From the NCBI RefSeq assembly GCF_030063445.1, contig NZ_JASITD010000008.1:62001-126000 (forward strand): DNA of 64,000 bases, written 5' to 3'. The notes beneath the pieces were generated by a model. The model ran no database searches. It was not told where the DNA came from and saw only the letters and a program-made list of their open reading frames with translations. Both the position numbers and the translations under genes were made by a program. This DNA comes from Hymenobacter sp. H14-R3. GTDB lineage: Bacteria; Bacteroidota; Bacteroidia; Cytophagales; Hymenobacteraceae. Below are positions 9,129 to 17,405 of the stretch, one piece after another (the first letter of the stretch is position 1; the number at the start of each line of letters is the position of its first letter).

Positions 9129-9806
9129 CTATTCAAGGGTTGGAATGTACGTGATGCGCTGCACCCAGCTTAGGTGCCGCAAGTACGCCAAAGTCAGGTC
9201 TTTAATTGGGCTATCCATCTCAATAAATTGCCGGGCGGCCTCGTTGCGGCCCTTGCGCGACACAAACATGGTGGCAATGTTGCAATCGTCGTGGGCAATA
9301 ACGGAGGCGATGAACGCAATGGAGCCCGGCACATCCTTGGCATCGACGATGAGCGTGTGCAGGCCGCCCGAGAAGTCGCAGCCAAAGCCATCGACCTCCA
9401 CAATGCGAATAACGCCGCCGCCCCGGCTCTGGCCGATTACCTCTACCTGGTAGCCATCGGGGCCGGTTAGGTTAACCTTAATGGTGTTGGGGTGCAGCGT
9501 GGAGGCGTTGCCCACGCTCTGAAACGTGTAGCGCAGCCCGGCCTCGGCGGCGTGCTCGAAAGCGGTGCGAATGCGGGTATCATCGGGGGCGTAGCCCAGC
9601 AGCCCGGCCACAATGGCGCGGTCGGAGCCGTGCCCCTCGTAGGTGCGGGCAAACGAATTGTAGAACGTGATAACTGCCTCGGTAGGCACCGCACCCAAGA
9701 TGCGGATGGCCGCCCGCGCAATGCGCACCACCCCGGCAGTGTGCGACGAGCTGGGCCCAATCATCACGGGCCCAATCATATCAAAAATACTGGATTTTTC
9801 GGCCAC
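9129..9806 (-). CDS. sdaAB: L-serine dehydratase, beta subunit
   Basis: This 225-residue protein matches the beta subunit of the iron-sulfur L-serine dehydratase (L-serine to pyruvate plus ammonia). The signature GPVMIGPSSSHTAGVVRIAR lies near the N-terminus, and an ACT domain makes up the last 75 residues or so. The catalytic Fe-S cluster is carried by the alpha subunit, which is not encoded next to it or elsewhere in this window. The start is a GTG at 9806. The gene is followed by no same-strand partner and is divergent from the dioxygenase gene. Confidence 0.88.
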   Translation of the reverse strand: MAEKSSIFDMIGPVMIGPSSSHTAGVVRIARAAIRILGAVPTEAVITFYNSFARTYEGHGSDRAIVAGLLGYAPDDTRIRTAFEHAAEAGLRYTFQSVGNASTLHPNTIKVNLTGPDGYQVEVIGQSRGGGVIRIVEVDGFGCDFSGGLHTLIVDAKDVPGSIAFIASVIAHDDCNIATMFVSRKGRNEAARQFIEMDSPIKDLTLAYLRHLSWVQRITYIPTLE

Positions 9807-9841
9807 TTGTTTTTACTTAATTAATACACTAAAAGCCGGTT

Positions 9842-9963
9842 GTCCTTGCGAGCGCAACGCGGTGGAGCGCGGCAATCCTTCCTTGTCGTTCGCTTCACTT
9901 GAGTTAGTAATCCTTGCGGGAAGGAAAGATTGCCGCGCTCCACTGCGTTGCGCTCGCAAGGAT
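9842..9963. repeat. Inverted repeat of the TTGCGAGCG family
   Basis: The arms at 9842-9884 and 9921-9963 are 43 bases each with three mismatches; the right arm reads back as CCTTGCGAGCGCAACGC. The spacer is 36 bp. It sits between the divergent sdaAB and dioxygenase genes, upstream of both. The core is related to the element at 39976-40079. Confidence 0.7.
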
Positions 9964-10053
9964 AGATTGCTCCCCAAAAGTAGCGGGCAAGGGGCCATTG
10001 CCCACCCCCGCCGGGCGCTGCCGATATTTGCGCTCCTCACCACTCCCCTGCCG

Positions 10054-11049
10054 ATGGCTCCTTTGCCTGTATCTCCACTCCCTCCCGAGGCCGAGTTTTC
10101 GCCCGCCGTGCTGGCCCAGCTGCGCCGCCTGCAGGCCCGCTACGCCCCCGATGGCCAGGACCTGGCCGCCTACCTCGAAGGCCTCTACCACGCCGACTAC
10201 ATCAACTACTGGGACTACATTGAGCTGGACACGCTGCTGAGCCTGCAACGCCCACTCACCAAGTTTCCGGACGAGAAGATATTTATTATCTATCACCAAA
10301 TCACGGAGTTATACTTTAAGCTCTGCCTGCAGGAGTACGAGCAGCTGGGCGAGTTGCAGGCGCCCACGCTGGGCGAAGTGGTGCTGCGCCTGGGCCGCGT
10401 GAACCGCTACTTCGAAAACCTCATCGACTCGTTTAGCGTGATGGTGGACGGCATGGAGAAGGAGCAGTTTCTGCAATTTCGGATGAGCCTGATGCCCGCC
10501 TCGGGCTTCCAGAGCGTGCAGTACCGCTTCATCGAAATTGCCAGTACCGCCCTCGAAAACCTGGTACCCGCCGAGAAGCGCCGCCTGCTCGGCGACGCGC
10601 CCACTCACGAGGAGTTTATGGGCTGCATCTACTGGCAGGCCGGCGCTACCGTGGAAGAAACCGGGGCTAAAGCCTTGACCCTGTTGGAGTTTGAGCGCAA
10701 GTATACCGGCCAGCTCGTGGCCCACGCCCGCCACTACCAGCACCGCAACGCCTGGGCCGTGGTGCAGCGCCTACCCGCGCCCGACCGCACCCACCCGCGC
10801 CTGTTGCGCGCCCTCAAGCAGCTCGACGTGAACGTGAACGTCAACTGGCCGCTCATGCACTACAAGTCGGCGGTGCGCTACCTGCAGCGCGACCCCACCG
10901 ACGTGCCCGCCACCGGTGGCACCAACTGGCGCAACTACCTGCCGCCCAAGTTCCAGCGCCGCATTTTTTACCCGCAGCTGTGGAGCGAAACCGAGCTGGC
11001 CGAGTGGGGTAAAGGCTGGGTAGAGAAGGTGCTGGAGGAGTTGGGGTAG
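10054..11049 (+). CDS. kynA: Tryptophan 2,3-dioxygenase
   Basis: This 331-residue heme enzyme opens the indole ring of L-tryptophan to give N-formylkynurenine, the first step of kynurenine breakdown. Family motifs are clear: ADYINYWDYIELDTLL near the N-terminus, KIFIIYHQITELYFK, FSVMVDGMEKEQFLQFR with SGFQSVQYR after it, and ATGGTNWRNYLPP near the end. The open frame continues upstream through the repeat element and antisense to sdaAB, but the protein family begins at the ATG at 10054, preceded at 10023 by GATATTTG, one base off the -7 consensus. The HAD gene follows after 19 bp. Confidence 0.92.
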   Translation: MAPLPVSPLPPEAEFSPAVLAQLRRLQARYAPDGQDLAAYLEGLYHADYINYWDYIELDTLLSLQRPLTKFPDEKIFIIYHQITELYFKLCLQEYEQLGELQAPTLGEVVLRLGRVNRYFENLIDSFSVMVDGMEKEQFLQFRMSLMPASGFQSVQYRFIEIASTALENLVPAEKRRLLGDAPTHEEFMGCIYWQAGATVEETGAKALTLLEFERKYTGQLVAHARHYQHRNAWAVVQRLPAPDRTHPRLLRALKQLDVNVNVNWPLMHYKSAVRYLQRDPTDVPATGGTNWRNYLPPKFQRRIFYPQLWSETELAEWGKGWVEKVLEELG

Positions 11050-11068
11050 CAGCTATATCCTAGAGCTT

Positions 11069-11641
11069 ATGCCAGATAAACCCTTACTCATCCTGGACCT
11101 CGATGAAACGTTGATTCACGCGACGGCTGAGAAAATCCGGGCTGATTTTGATTTCCAGGTTTATCAGTACTTCGTTTATAAGCGCCCCGGCCTAACGGAA
11201 TTTTTGACGCAGTGCGCCGTTCACTTCACGCTGGCCGTGTGGTCGTCTGCCAGTGACGACTATGTGCAAGCAGTTGTAAAGCAGCTGTTTCCGGGCAGTC
11301 TAACGCCGGCTTTCGTCTGGGGTCGCTCTCGTTGCACACGGTTTACCGTGGCTGAAGTAGAGGAGGAGGGCTTTTATAGCTTGGACTACAGCCGCAAGTA
11401 CGAATTTGCGAAGCGACTCAAGAAGGTCGCGCGGCGGGGGTACGATTTAAAGAGAACCCTCATCGTGGACGATACCCCCGAGAAGGTGAGCCAGAACTAT
11501 GGCAACGCTATTTATATCAAGCCTTATCTGGGTGAACTTACTGATAATGAGCTGCCTGCACTAGCTGATTATTTACTACTTTTAAAAAACGCTGAGAACG
11601 TTCGGAATCTTGAAAAGAGGCACTGGCGACAATCGCCCTGA
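11069..11641 (+). CDS. FCP1/NIF-like HAD phosphatase
   Basis: This 190-residue HAD-superfamily protein is of the NLI-interacting-factor (FCP1/SCP) type. The catalytic motif LDLDETLIHA (D10 and D12) and the late acidic motif VDDTPEKVSQNYGNAIYI (near residue 134) match this subgroup, and no cap domain is present. Bacterial members probably act as protein or small-molecule phosphatases; the substrate is unknown. The gene is visibly more AT-rich than its neighbours and uses codons such as TTA and AAA more often, which hints at later acquisition. It lies 19 bp after the dioxygenase gene. Confidence 0.85.
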   Translation: MPDKPLLILDLDETLIHATAEKIRADFDFQVYQYFVYKRPGLTEFLTQCAVHFTLAVWSSASDDYVQAVVKQLFPGSLTPAFVWGRSRCTRFTVAEVEEEGFYSLDYSRKYEFAKRLKKVARRGYDLKRTLIVDDTPEKVSQNYGNAIYIKPYLGELTDNELPALADYLLLLKNAENVRNLEKRHWRQSP

Positions 11642-11686
11642 TTACGGAGCCTGCCCCATTTGAAACCCCCACCCCGCCCGGCGGGT

Positions 11687-11694
11687 TATCTTTG
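11687..11694 (+). promoter_or_regulatory. -7 promoter box (TATCTTTG) before mrp
   Basis: This exact TAnnTTTG match lies 29 bp upstream of the mrp ATG in the gap after the HAD gene. A TTTG at 11659 is 24 bp further upstream, slightly longer than usual for a -33 box. Confidence 0.5.
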
Positions 11695-11723
11695 CAGCTA
11701 CGCCCGTTGCGGCGCATTTGCCT

Positions 11724-12830
11724 ATGCCTGAGATAACAATAGACGCCGTTCGCCACGCTTTGAGCTTCGTGGAAGAGCCCGACCTGGGCCAGGATTTGAT
11801 TACCCTCAACATGGTGGAAGACATCCGGGTCGAAGGCCGCGTGGTGTCGTTCACGGTGGTGCTCACTACGCCCGCCTGCCCGCTCAAGCAGCTCATCCAC
11901 GATGCCTGCGAGCGGGCCGTGCACACGATGGTTGACAAAGAGGCTGAGGTAGTTATCATGATGACTTCGCGCGTGACTACCATGCGCAGCAACAACACTA
12001 TTTTGCCCGGCGTGAAGAATATCATCGCCATTGCCTCGGGCAAGGGTGGCGTGGGCAAGAGCACGGTGGCCGCCAACCTGGCCGTGGCCCTGGCTGCCAC
12101 GGGGGCCAAGGTGGGCCTCATCGACGCCGATATTTCGGGGCCCAGCATGCCCACTATGTTCGGCGTGGAAGACGCCCGGCCGCACGTGTTTCAGGGCGAA
12201 AACGGCAAGAACTTTATTCAGCCCATCGTGCAGTACGGGGTGAAGCTGATGAGCATTGGCTTCCTGGCCCCCGGCGAAAACGCCATTGTGTGGCGCGGGC
12301 CCATGGCCTCGTCGGCGCTCAAGCAATTTATTACGGAAGTAGAATGGGGCGACCTGGACTACCTGCTGCTCGACCTGCCGCCCGGCACTTCCGACATTCA
12401 CCTCACCATGGTGCAGACCGTACCCGTGACCGGGGCCATCATCGTGACCACTCCGCAGCCGGTAGCGCTCATGGATGCGCAGAAGGGCCTGCAAATGTTT
12501 CGCCAGCCCCAAATCAACGTGCCGGTGCTGGGTATTATCGAAAATATGGCTTGGTTTACGCCCGCCGAACTACCTGACAGCAAGTACTTTATATTTGGTG
12601 AAGGTGGTGGGCAGCGTTTAGCTGATAAGCACGAGGTGCCCTTGCTAGGGCAGCTGCCGCTGATTCAGGCCGTGCGCGAAGCCGGCGACGCCGGCCTCCC
12701 CGCCGTGCTGGCCGACGTAAATTCGCCAGCAGCTGACACATTCCGCCAGCTGGCCGAGAACCTGGCCCGCCAGATAAGTATCCGCAACAACGTTGCGCCC
12801 AAGACTACTATCGTTGAAATGAAGCGTTAG
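11724..12830 (+). CDS. Mrp/NBP35-family iron-sulfur carrier ATPase
   Basis: This 368-residue P-loop ATPase delivers Fe-S clusters to target proteins. An N-terminal MIP18/DUF59 domain (residues 1 to about 90) precedes the deviant Walker A motif GKGGVGKST, then the DADISGPSMP switch and the DYLLLDLPPGTSDIHL motif. The CxxC that binds the bridging cluster in many Mrp proteins is not seen at the expected place (ENMAWFTPAELPDSKYF). The start chosen is the ATG at 11724; an in-frame TTG two codons earlier is less likely. It is followed by the NifU-type gene, consistent with a shared role in Fe-S assembly. Confidence 0.9.
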   Translation: MPEITIDAVRHALSFVEEPDLGQDLITLNMVEDIRVEGRVVSFTVVLTTPACPLKQLIHDACERAVHTMVDKEAEVVIMMTSRVTTMRSNNTILPGVKNIIAIASGKGGVGKSTVAANLAVALAATGAKVGLIDADISGPSMPTMFGVEDARPHVFQGENGKNFIQPIVQYGVKLMSIGFLAPGENAIVWRGPMASSALKQFITEVEWGDLDYLLLDLPPGTSDIHLTMVQTVPVTGAIIVTTPQPVALMDAQKGLQMFRQPQINVPVLGIIENMAWFTPAELPDSKYFIFGEGGGQRLADKHEVPLLGQLPLIQAVREAGDAGLPAVLADVNSPAADTFRQLAENLARQISIRNNVAPKTTIVEMKR

Positions 12831-12913
12831 GAAGGAGAAAGGAAGAATTGCTGTTGCAACTGCTTCCCCCCTACTTCCTAGCCCCTCCTTCTTCATTCCT
12901 CATTATCAAAACT

Positions 12914-13141
12914 ATGGATTCTGTTTTGTCCCGCGTTGAGCAAGCTCTTGACACCCTGCGGCCCTACCTGGCCACCGATGGCGGCAACGTGCGCGTGGCC
13001 GAAATCACCCCCGAAGGCGTGCTGAAGCTGGAGTGGGAAGGTGCCTGCGGCGCCTGCCCCATGTCGCCGATGACGCGCGCCGGCCTCGAAGACTCGGTGC
13101 GCAAAGCCGTGCCCGAAATCACGGCCGTGGAGGCCCGCTAG
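12914..13141 (+). CDS. NifU C-terminal-domain Fe-S scaffold protein
   Basis: This 75-residue protein is a stand-alone NifU C-terminal (Nfu) domain. It has RPYLATDGGNVRV and the cluster-binding GACGACPMSPMT, in which two Cys in a CxxC share a cluster across a dimer. It is expected to hold and hand on Fe-S clusters in the cytoplasm. It lies 83 bp downstream of the Mrp-type ATPase gene and is probably co-transcribed with it. The ATG at 12914 fits the domain start; the open frame reaches further upstream without family resemblance. Confidence 0.9.
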   Translation: MDSVLSRVEQALDTLRPYLATDGGNVRVAEITPEGVLKLEWEGACGACPMSPMTRAGLEDSVRKAVPEITAVEAR

Positions 13142-13172
13142 GCGCGCCCATTCCGTAGCAAGTACTTGCGTA

Positions 13173-13269
13173 ATCGTCTGTTATGCTGAGTTTACGAAGC
13201 AGCTTATCCCCGCCGAACGACCCGTTCTGACGCGATAAGCTGTTTCGTAAATCCAGCTCGACAGACGAT
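13173..13269. repeat. Imperfect inverted repeat (TCTGTTATGCTGAG family)
   Basis: The arms at 13173-13208 and 13234-13269 pair over 36 bases with several mismatches, most of them clustered in one stretch. It lies between the NifU-type gene and the fumarylacetoacetase gene and could act as a weak terminator for the former. Confidence 0.6.
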
Positions 13270-13272
13270 TTT

Positions 13273-13280
13273 TATTTTTG
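13273..13280 (+). promoter_or_regulatory. -7 promoter box (TATTTTTG) before fumarylacetoacetase
   Basis: This exact TAnnTTTG match begins 3 bp after an inverted repeat ends and lies 27 bp before the ATG at 13308. If it is real, its -33 region would fall inside the repeat arm. Confidence 0.4.
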
Positions 13281-13307
13281 CCTTCCCATACCCCGCCTTT
13301 CCGACCT

Positions 13308-14615
13308 ATGCCCGCCTCGCCCGCCAACGACCCCAGCCTGCGCTCTTGGATTGATATCCGGCCCACCGACGATTTTCCGATTCAGAACCTGCCGTTTGGG
13401 GTGATGGAGGTGCCCGAGTGGGGGCCGCGCTTGGCAGTGGCCATCGGTGGCTACGCCCTCGACCTGTACGCTTGCGCGCAGCTGGGCTACTTTGAGGCCA
13501 TTGGCGACGACGTGCCGGCGCTGGGCGCGGCCATGCCCAAGGTGTTTCGGCGGCGCTCGCTCAACGCGTTTTTGCGGTTGGGCCGGCCGGCGTGGCAGGC
13601 CGTGCGCGAGCGCGTGAGCGAGCTGCTGCGCCACGACAACCCCTCCCTGCGCGACAACGAGCTGGCCATCAGCACTTGCCTGCTGCGCCAGCGCGACGTG
13701 ACCCTGCTACGCCCCGTGAAGCCCACCAGCTACGTCGATTTTTACAGCAGCCTGGAACACGCTATGAATGTGGGCGTTATGTTTCGGCCCGATAACCCGC
13801 TGCTGCCCAACTGGCGGCACCTGCCAATTGCCTACCACGGCCGCGCCAATTCCATCGTGGTGAGTGGCACCAGCATTAAGCGGCCGCAGGGCCAGTACCG
13901 GCCCGCCGGCCAGGACGAGCCGGTTTTTGGCCCCACCCAACAGCTTGATTTTGAGCTGGAAATGGCCTTTATTGTGGGCCAGGGCACGGCGCAGGGCAAT
14001 ACCGTACCGCTGGCGCAGGCCGAGGACCACATTTTCGGGCTCGTGCTGTTCAATGACTGGAGCGCCCGCGATATTCAAAGCTGGGAATACCAGCCGCTGG
14101 GGCCATTTTTGGGCAAGAACTTCGCCAGCAGCGTGTCGCCCTGGGTGGTGACGCTCGACGCGCTGGAACCTTTCCGGGTGGCTGGCCCGGCGCAGGCGCC
14201 GCAGCCCCTCACCTATTTGCAAAATACTGATAATCAGCACTTTGATATTCAGCTCGACGTATTGATTCAGCCGGCCGGGGCCACGACGGAGCCGCTGGTA
14301 ATCAGCCATTCCAACACGCGCCACCTCTACTGGAGCATGGCCCAGCAGCTGACCCACCACGCCAGCAACGGCTGCCCCCTCGACGCAGGCGATATCTACG
14401 CCTCGGGCACCATCAGCGGCCCCACGCCCGGCGCACTGGGCTCGCTGCTGGAAATGACGCAGCGCGGTACCCAGCCGCTCAACCTGCCCGGCGGCTTACA
14501 GCTGGGCTTCCTGCGCGACGGCGACACGGTGATTTTGCGCGGCTATGCCGAGCGGGAGGGCGTGCGCATTGGGCTGGGCGAGGTGCGCGGCACGGTGCTG
14601 CCCGCGGCGGAATAG
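13308..14615 (+). CDS. fahA: Fumarylacetoacetase
   Basis: This 435-residue enzyme cleaves fumarylacetoacetate to fumarate and acetoacetate, the last step of tyrosine breakdown. The N-terminal FAH domain (IQNLPFGVMEVPE) precedes the catalytic domain with KPTSYVDFYSSLEHA, LPIAYHGRANSIVVSGT, the metal-binding stretch LDFELEMAFIVG, and NDWSARDIQSWEYQPLGPFLGKNF further on. The length fits the eukaryote-like family. The ATG at 13308 is preferred to a TTG ten codons upstream. Other genes of the tyrosine pathway are not in the window; tryptophan dioxygenase is 2.3 kb upstream. Confidence 0.93.
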   Translation: MPASPANDPSLRSWIDIRPTDDFPIQNLPFGVMEVPEWGPRLAVAIGGYALDLYACAQLGYFEAIGDDVPALGAAMPKVFRRRSLNAFLRLGRPAWQAVRERVSELLRHDNPSLRDNELAISTCLLRQRDVTLLRPVKPTSYVDFYSSLEHAMNVGVMFRPDNPLLPNWRHLPIAYHGRANSIVVSGTSIKRPQGQYRPAGQDEPVFGPTQQLDFELEMAFIVGQGTAQGNTVPLAQAEDHIFGLVLFNDWSARDIQSWEYQPLGPFLGKNFASSVSPWVVTLDALEPFRVAGPAQAPQPLTYLQNTDNQHFDIQLDVLIQPAGATTEPLVISHSNTRHLYWSMAQQLTHHASNGCPLDAGDIYASGTISGPTPGALGSLLEMTQRGTQPLNLPGGLQLGFLRDGDTVILRGYAEREGVRIGLGEVRGTVLPAAE

Positions 14616-14651
14616 CGCTGGGTACCCGGCGGCTACCTGCCTCCATCTTCG

Positions 14652-15227
14652 CTAGGCAAACCGGCCCCAGTACCGCGCAATGGCTATTTCCGGCTCATCT
14701 CGCCAGTATTCGCTGCCGTGCTCGGCCCGCATGTAGGCCAGGAAGTGATAGAGGGCGCGGCCCTGCGTGGCATTAAACTGTTGGTAGCGGCTGAGGTGGT
14801 AGTGCGCTTGGCGCTGCAGTGCGGCCGGGTAATTTTCCCACTTAATCTCAGGCACACCTTCGCCTAGCTGCGGGGGTGTGCCTGGGTGCGCCGCCAGCAC
14901 TTCCGCTACTTCGGCGGGCAGCGTGAGGGCGAAGATGAGGCTGTCGGGAATGCTGGTGGCCTCAGTGTATGCGCGCACGGCATAGCACAGATAAGCCGGC
15001 AGGTAGTACTTAAAGCCGGCGGGGCTGAGCAAGAAAAAGCTATCTTGCTCATAGCGCATCAAAGCGGCGGGTAATGTTTGCCAGGTATACTCCTTGAAAG
15101 AATCCCTGATTTGCAGCGACTCAAAATCGTAGCCCGGCTCATTATTAGCAACGATGTGCTTATCGCCGGGAAAAAGCTCGTGTTGAAAGCTTTCTGTAAG
15201 CTCAGCAAGTAATGCGTTGGCTGTCAT
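14652..15227 (-). CDS. Hypothetical protein, DUF6714-like
   Basis: This 191-residue soluble protein has no signal peptide or membrane segment. The central motif FKYYLPAYLCYAV after a short FFLLSPAG segment resembles DUF6714-type proteins, often found next to unrelated genes and of unknown function. The N-terminal half is rich in acidic and aromatic residues. It is convergent with fumarylacetoacetase (36 bp apart) and upstream of acs on the same strand, but a bidirectional-looking hairpin at 15290-15323 separates them. Family assignment is from memory of the motif and is tentative. Confidence 0.7.
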   Translation of the reverse strand: MTANALLAELTESFQHELFPGDKHIVANNEPGYDFESLQIRDSFKEYTWQTLPAALMRYEQDSFFLLSPAGFKYYLPAYLCYAVRAYTEATSIPDSLIFALTLPAEVAEVLAAHPGTPPQLGEGVPEIKWENYPAALQRQAHYHLSRYQQFNATQGRALYHFLAYMRAEHGSEYWRDEPEIAIARYWGRFA

Positions 15228-15289
15228 GGCTTAACTAATGGGCGGAGATAACGCCAGCAACGGCAGCAGGACGAACTTCTTTACCACTT

Positions 15290-15323
15290 AAAAGCCCCAC
15301 GCCATTGCTGGCGCGGGGCTTTT
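15290..15323 (-). terminator. Terminator after acs
   Basis: AAAAGCCCC and GGGGCTTTT pair across a GC-rich inner stem (CGCC/GGCG) and a six-base loop. A/T tracts on both sides allow it to act in either direction; it lies 32 bp past the acs stop codon. Confidence 0.8.
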
Positions 15324-15354
15324 ATCCAAATATAACATAATTTAAATTGCTGAC

Positions 15355-17268
15355 TTACTTCCGCCCCACCAAAATCTCGTCCACGATGAGCGGGTCGAGC
15401 AGGGTAGTTACGTCGCCGAGGTTGGTGGTTTCGCCCTCGGCTACTTTACGCAGAATACGGCGCATGATTTTGCCCGAGCGGGTTTTAGGTAAGCCGCTCA
15501 CCAGCTGTATTTTATCGGGCTTGGCAATGCGGCCAATGGCGGCTACCACGGCTTCAATGATGCTGGCTTCGGCCACTTGCACTTCGAGGTCGGTGGTGGG
15601 CACGCCGGCGCGGCAGATGACGTAGGCGTAGATGCCCTGGCCTTTTACATCGTGGGGGTAGCCCACCACGGCGCTTTCCACCACGTAGTCGCTCTGGTTG
15701 ATGGCGTTTTCGATTTCGGCGGTGCCGAAGCGGTGGCCACTCACGTTAATCACGTCATCGACGCGGCCAATAATGCGGTAGAGGCCGTTTTCGTCGCGCC
15801 GGGCGCCGTCGCCGGTGAAATAGTAGCCGGGATAGGGCTGAAAATACGTTTGTTGGGCGCGCTCGTGGTCGCCCCAGGTAGTGCGGATTACCCCGGGCCA
15901 GCTGGCCTTAATGGCCAAGTAGCCCTCCTGGTTGTTGCCCTCAATCTCGGTGCCGTCCTGATTGAGCAGCACGGGCTGCACACCGGGCAGCGGCAGGCCG
16001 GCGCGGGCGGGCACGCTGGGCGTGATGCCGGCCATGGCCGAAAGCATGATGCCGCCGGTTTCGGTTTGCCACCAGGTGTCTACCAGGGGGCAGCGGCCCT
16101 TGCCCACGTGCTGGTGGTACCAGTGCCAGGCCTCCTCGTTGATGGGCTCACCCACCGAGCCCAGCACGCGCAGGCTGCTGAGCGAGTAGCTCAGCACGTT
16201 ATCCAGCGGCGTGGCCATGAGCGAACGGATAGCCGTGGGCGCGGTATAAAAAACCGTAACGTGATGCTTATCAATTACTTCCCAAAATCGGCCAGCCGAT
16301 GGGAACGTGGGCACGCCCTCAAACAGCAGCGTGGTGCCGCCGGCCAGCAGCGGGCCATAGAGGCCGTAGGTGTGGCCCGTAACCCAGCCAATGTCGGCGG
16401 TGCACCAGAACACATCGTTTTCCTCTATCTGAAACACGTTGCGGAATGTGTAATCGGCCCACACCATGTAGCCGGCCTGGCTGTGCACCACGCCCTTGGG
16501 CTTGCCGGTGCTGCCGCTGGTGTAGAGGATGAAAAGGGGGTCTTCGGCGGCCATGGGCTCGGCGGGGCAGTCCTTTTCCACGTCCTTCACTTCGTCGTGG
16601 TACCACACGTCGCGGCCATCCTGCATATCGACGGGCCAGCCAGTATGCTCCACCACAAGCACGCGCTGCACGCTGGGGCAGTTGACCAGGGCTTCGTCCA
16701 CCACGCTTTTGACCGGAATCTGCTTGGCCCCGCGGTTGAGGCCGTCGGAGGTAAGCACGCAGGTAGCCTGGGCGTCGTTGACGCGGTCGGCGATGGCGAT
16801 GGCCGAAAAACCGGCAAATATGACCCCGTGCACGGCCCCGATGCGGGCGCAGGCCAGCACCGCAATGGCCAGCAGCGGTATCATGGGCAGGTAGAGCACC
16901 ACGCGGTCGCCCTTCTGCACCCCGTTCTTTTTCAGCACGTTGGCAAACTGGCACACCTGCACGTGCAGCTCGCGGTAGGTGAGGCGCAGGTGGCGGGTTT
17001 TGGGGTCGTTGGGCTCAAAGATGATGGCCAGCTTGTTGGCCCGCTGCTCCAGGTGGCGGTCGAGGCAATTCTCGGTGACGTTGAGCGTGGCCCCGGCGTA
17101 CCAGGTGCTGGTGCCGGCCGGCGAAAACTCGCCGCCGCGCACGGTATCCCACTTCTTGCGCCAGGTGAAGGGCTCGGCCACGGCGGCCCAAAAAGCATCG
17201 GGGTCATCCACAGAATGCTGGTAATCAGCCTGGTATTCTTCGAGATTACGGGTGCGAATGGCGGACAT
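15355..17268 (-). CDS. acs: Acetyl-CoA synthetase (AMP-forming)
   Basis: This 637-residue enzyme activates acetate to acetyl-CoA through an acetyl-AMP intermediate. The ANL motifs are complete: YTSGSTGKPKGVVHSQ (about residues 247-262), DTWWQTETGG, YFTGDGARRDENG and the C-terminal PKTRSGKIMRRIL, whose Lys (near residue 600) is the site acetylated in other Acs proteins. The length matches the family. No acetyltransferase gene is nearby. Upstream on the same strand lie a receiver protein and a symporter-histidine kinase, which suggests that these control acs. The ATG at 17268 begins the family's N-terminal domain. Confidence 0.95.
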   Translation of the reverse strand: MSAIRTRNLEEYQADYQHSVDDPDAFWAAVAEPFTWRKKWDTVRGGEFSPAGTSTWYAGATLNVTENCLDRHLEQRANKLAIIFEPNDPKTRHLRLTYRELHVQVCQFANVLKKNGVQKGDRVVLYLPMIPLLAIAVLACARIGAVHGVIFAGFSAIAIADRVNDAQATCVLTSDGLNRGAKQIPVKSVVDEALVNCPSVQRVLVVEHTGWPVDMQDGRDVWYHDEVKDVEKDCPAEPMAAEDPLFILYTSGSTGKPKGVVHSQAGYMVWADYTFRNVFQIEENDVFWCTADIGWVTGHTYGLYGPLLAGGTTLLFEGVPTFPSAGRFWEVIDKHHVTVFYTAPTAIRSLMATPLDNVLSYSLSSLRVLGSVGEPINEEAWHWYHQHVGKGRCPLVDTWWQTETGGIMLSAMAGITPSVPARAGLPLPGVQPVLLNQDGTEIEGNNQEGYLAIKASWPGVIRTTWGDHERAQQTYFQPYPGYYFTGDGARRDENGLYRIIGRVDDVINVSGHRFGTAEIENAINQSDYVVESAVVGYPHDVKGQGIYAYVICRAGVPTTDLEVQVAEASIIEAVVAAIGRIAKPDKIQLVSGLPKTRSGKIMRRILRKVAEGETTNLGDVTTLLDPLIVDEILVGRK

Positions 17269-17279
17269 ACGGTAAATGA

Positions 17280-17405
17280 GAAAGTGAGTGAATTATTAGT
17301 TGTGAATGAGTGAGTTGTGAGTGAGTGAATTATTAGTTGTAAGAGGTGAAGTGAATTAATAGCGATTCTTTATTTTGCTTACAATTCACTCATTCACAAC
17401 TCATT
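17280..17405. repeat. GAGTGAATGA-type inverted repeat tract
   Basis: Tracts such as GAATGAGTGAGTTGTGAG (17302-17319) and their reverse complement (ACTCATTCACAACTCATTC near 17387-17407) flank an AT-rich centre. It fills the whole gap between acs and the response-regulator gene. The same vocabulary recurs at 7279-7393, 20641-20815 and inside the kinase gene. Confidence 0.5.

Noticed and set aside
9667..10053. Upstream extension of the tryptophan dioxygenase frame
   Set aside because: It runs antisense to sdaAB and through a repeat element and has no family sequence; the protein begins at 10054.
15577..17313. Long open frame on the plus strand opposite acs
   Set aside because: It is His/Gly/Ala-rich and mirrors a high-GC coding gene; acs has full motifs on the other strand.
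17280..17405. CRISPR-like array in the GAGTGA tracts
   Set aside because: Repeat units are short and irregular with no unique spacers and no cas genes.
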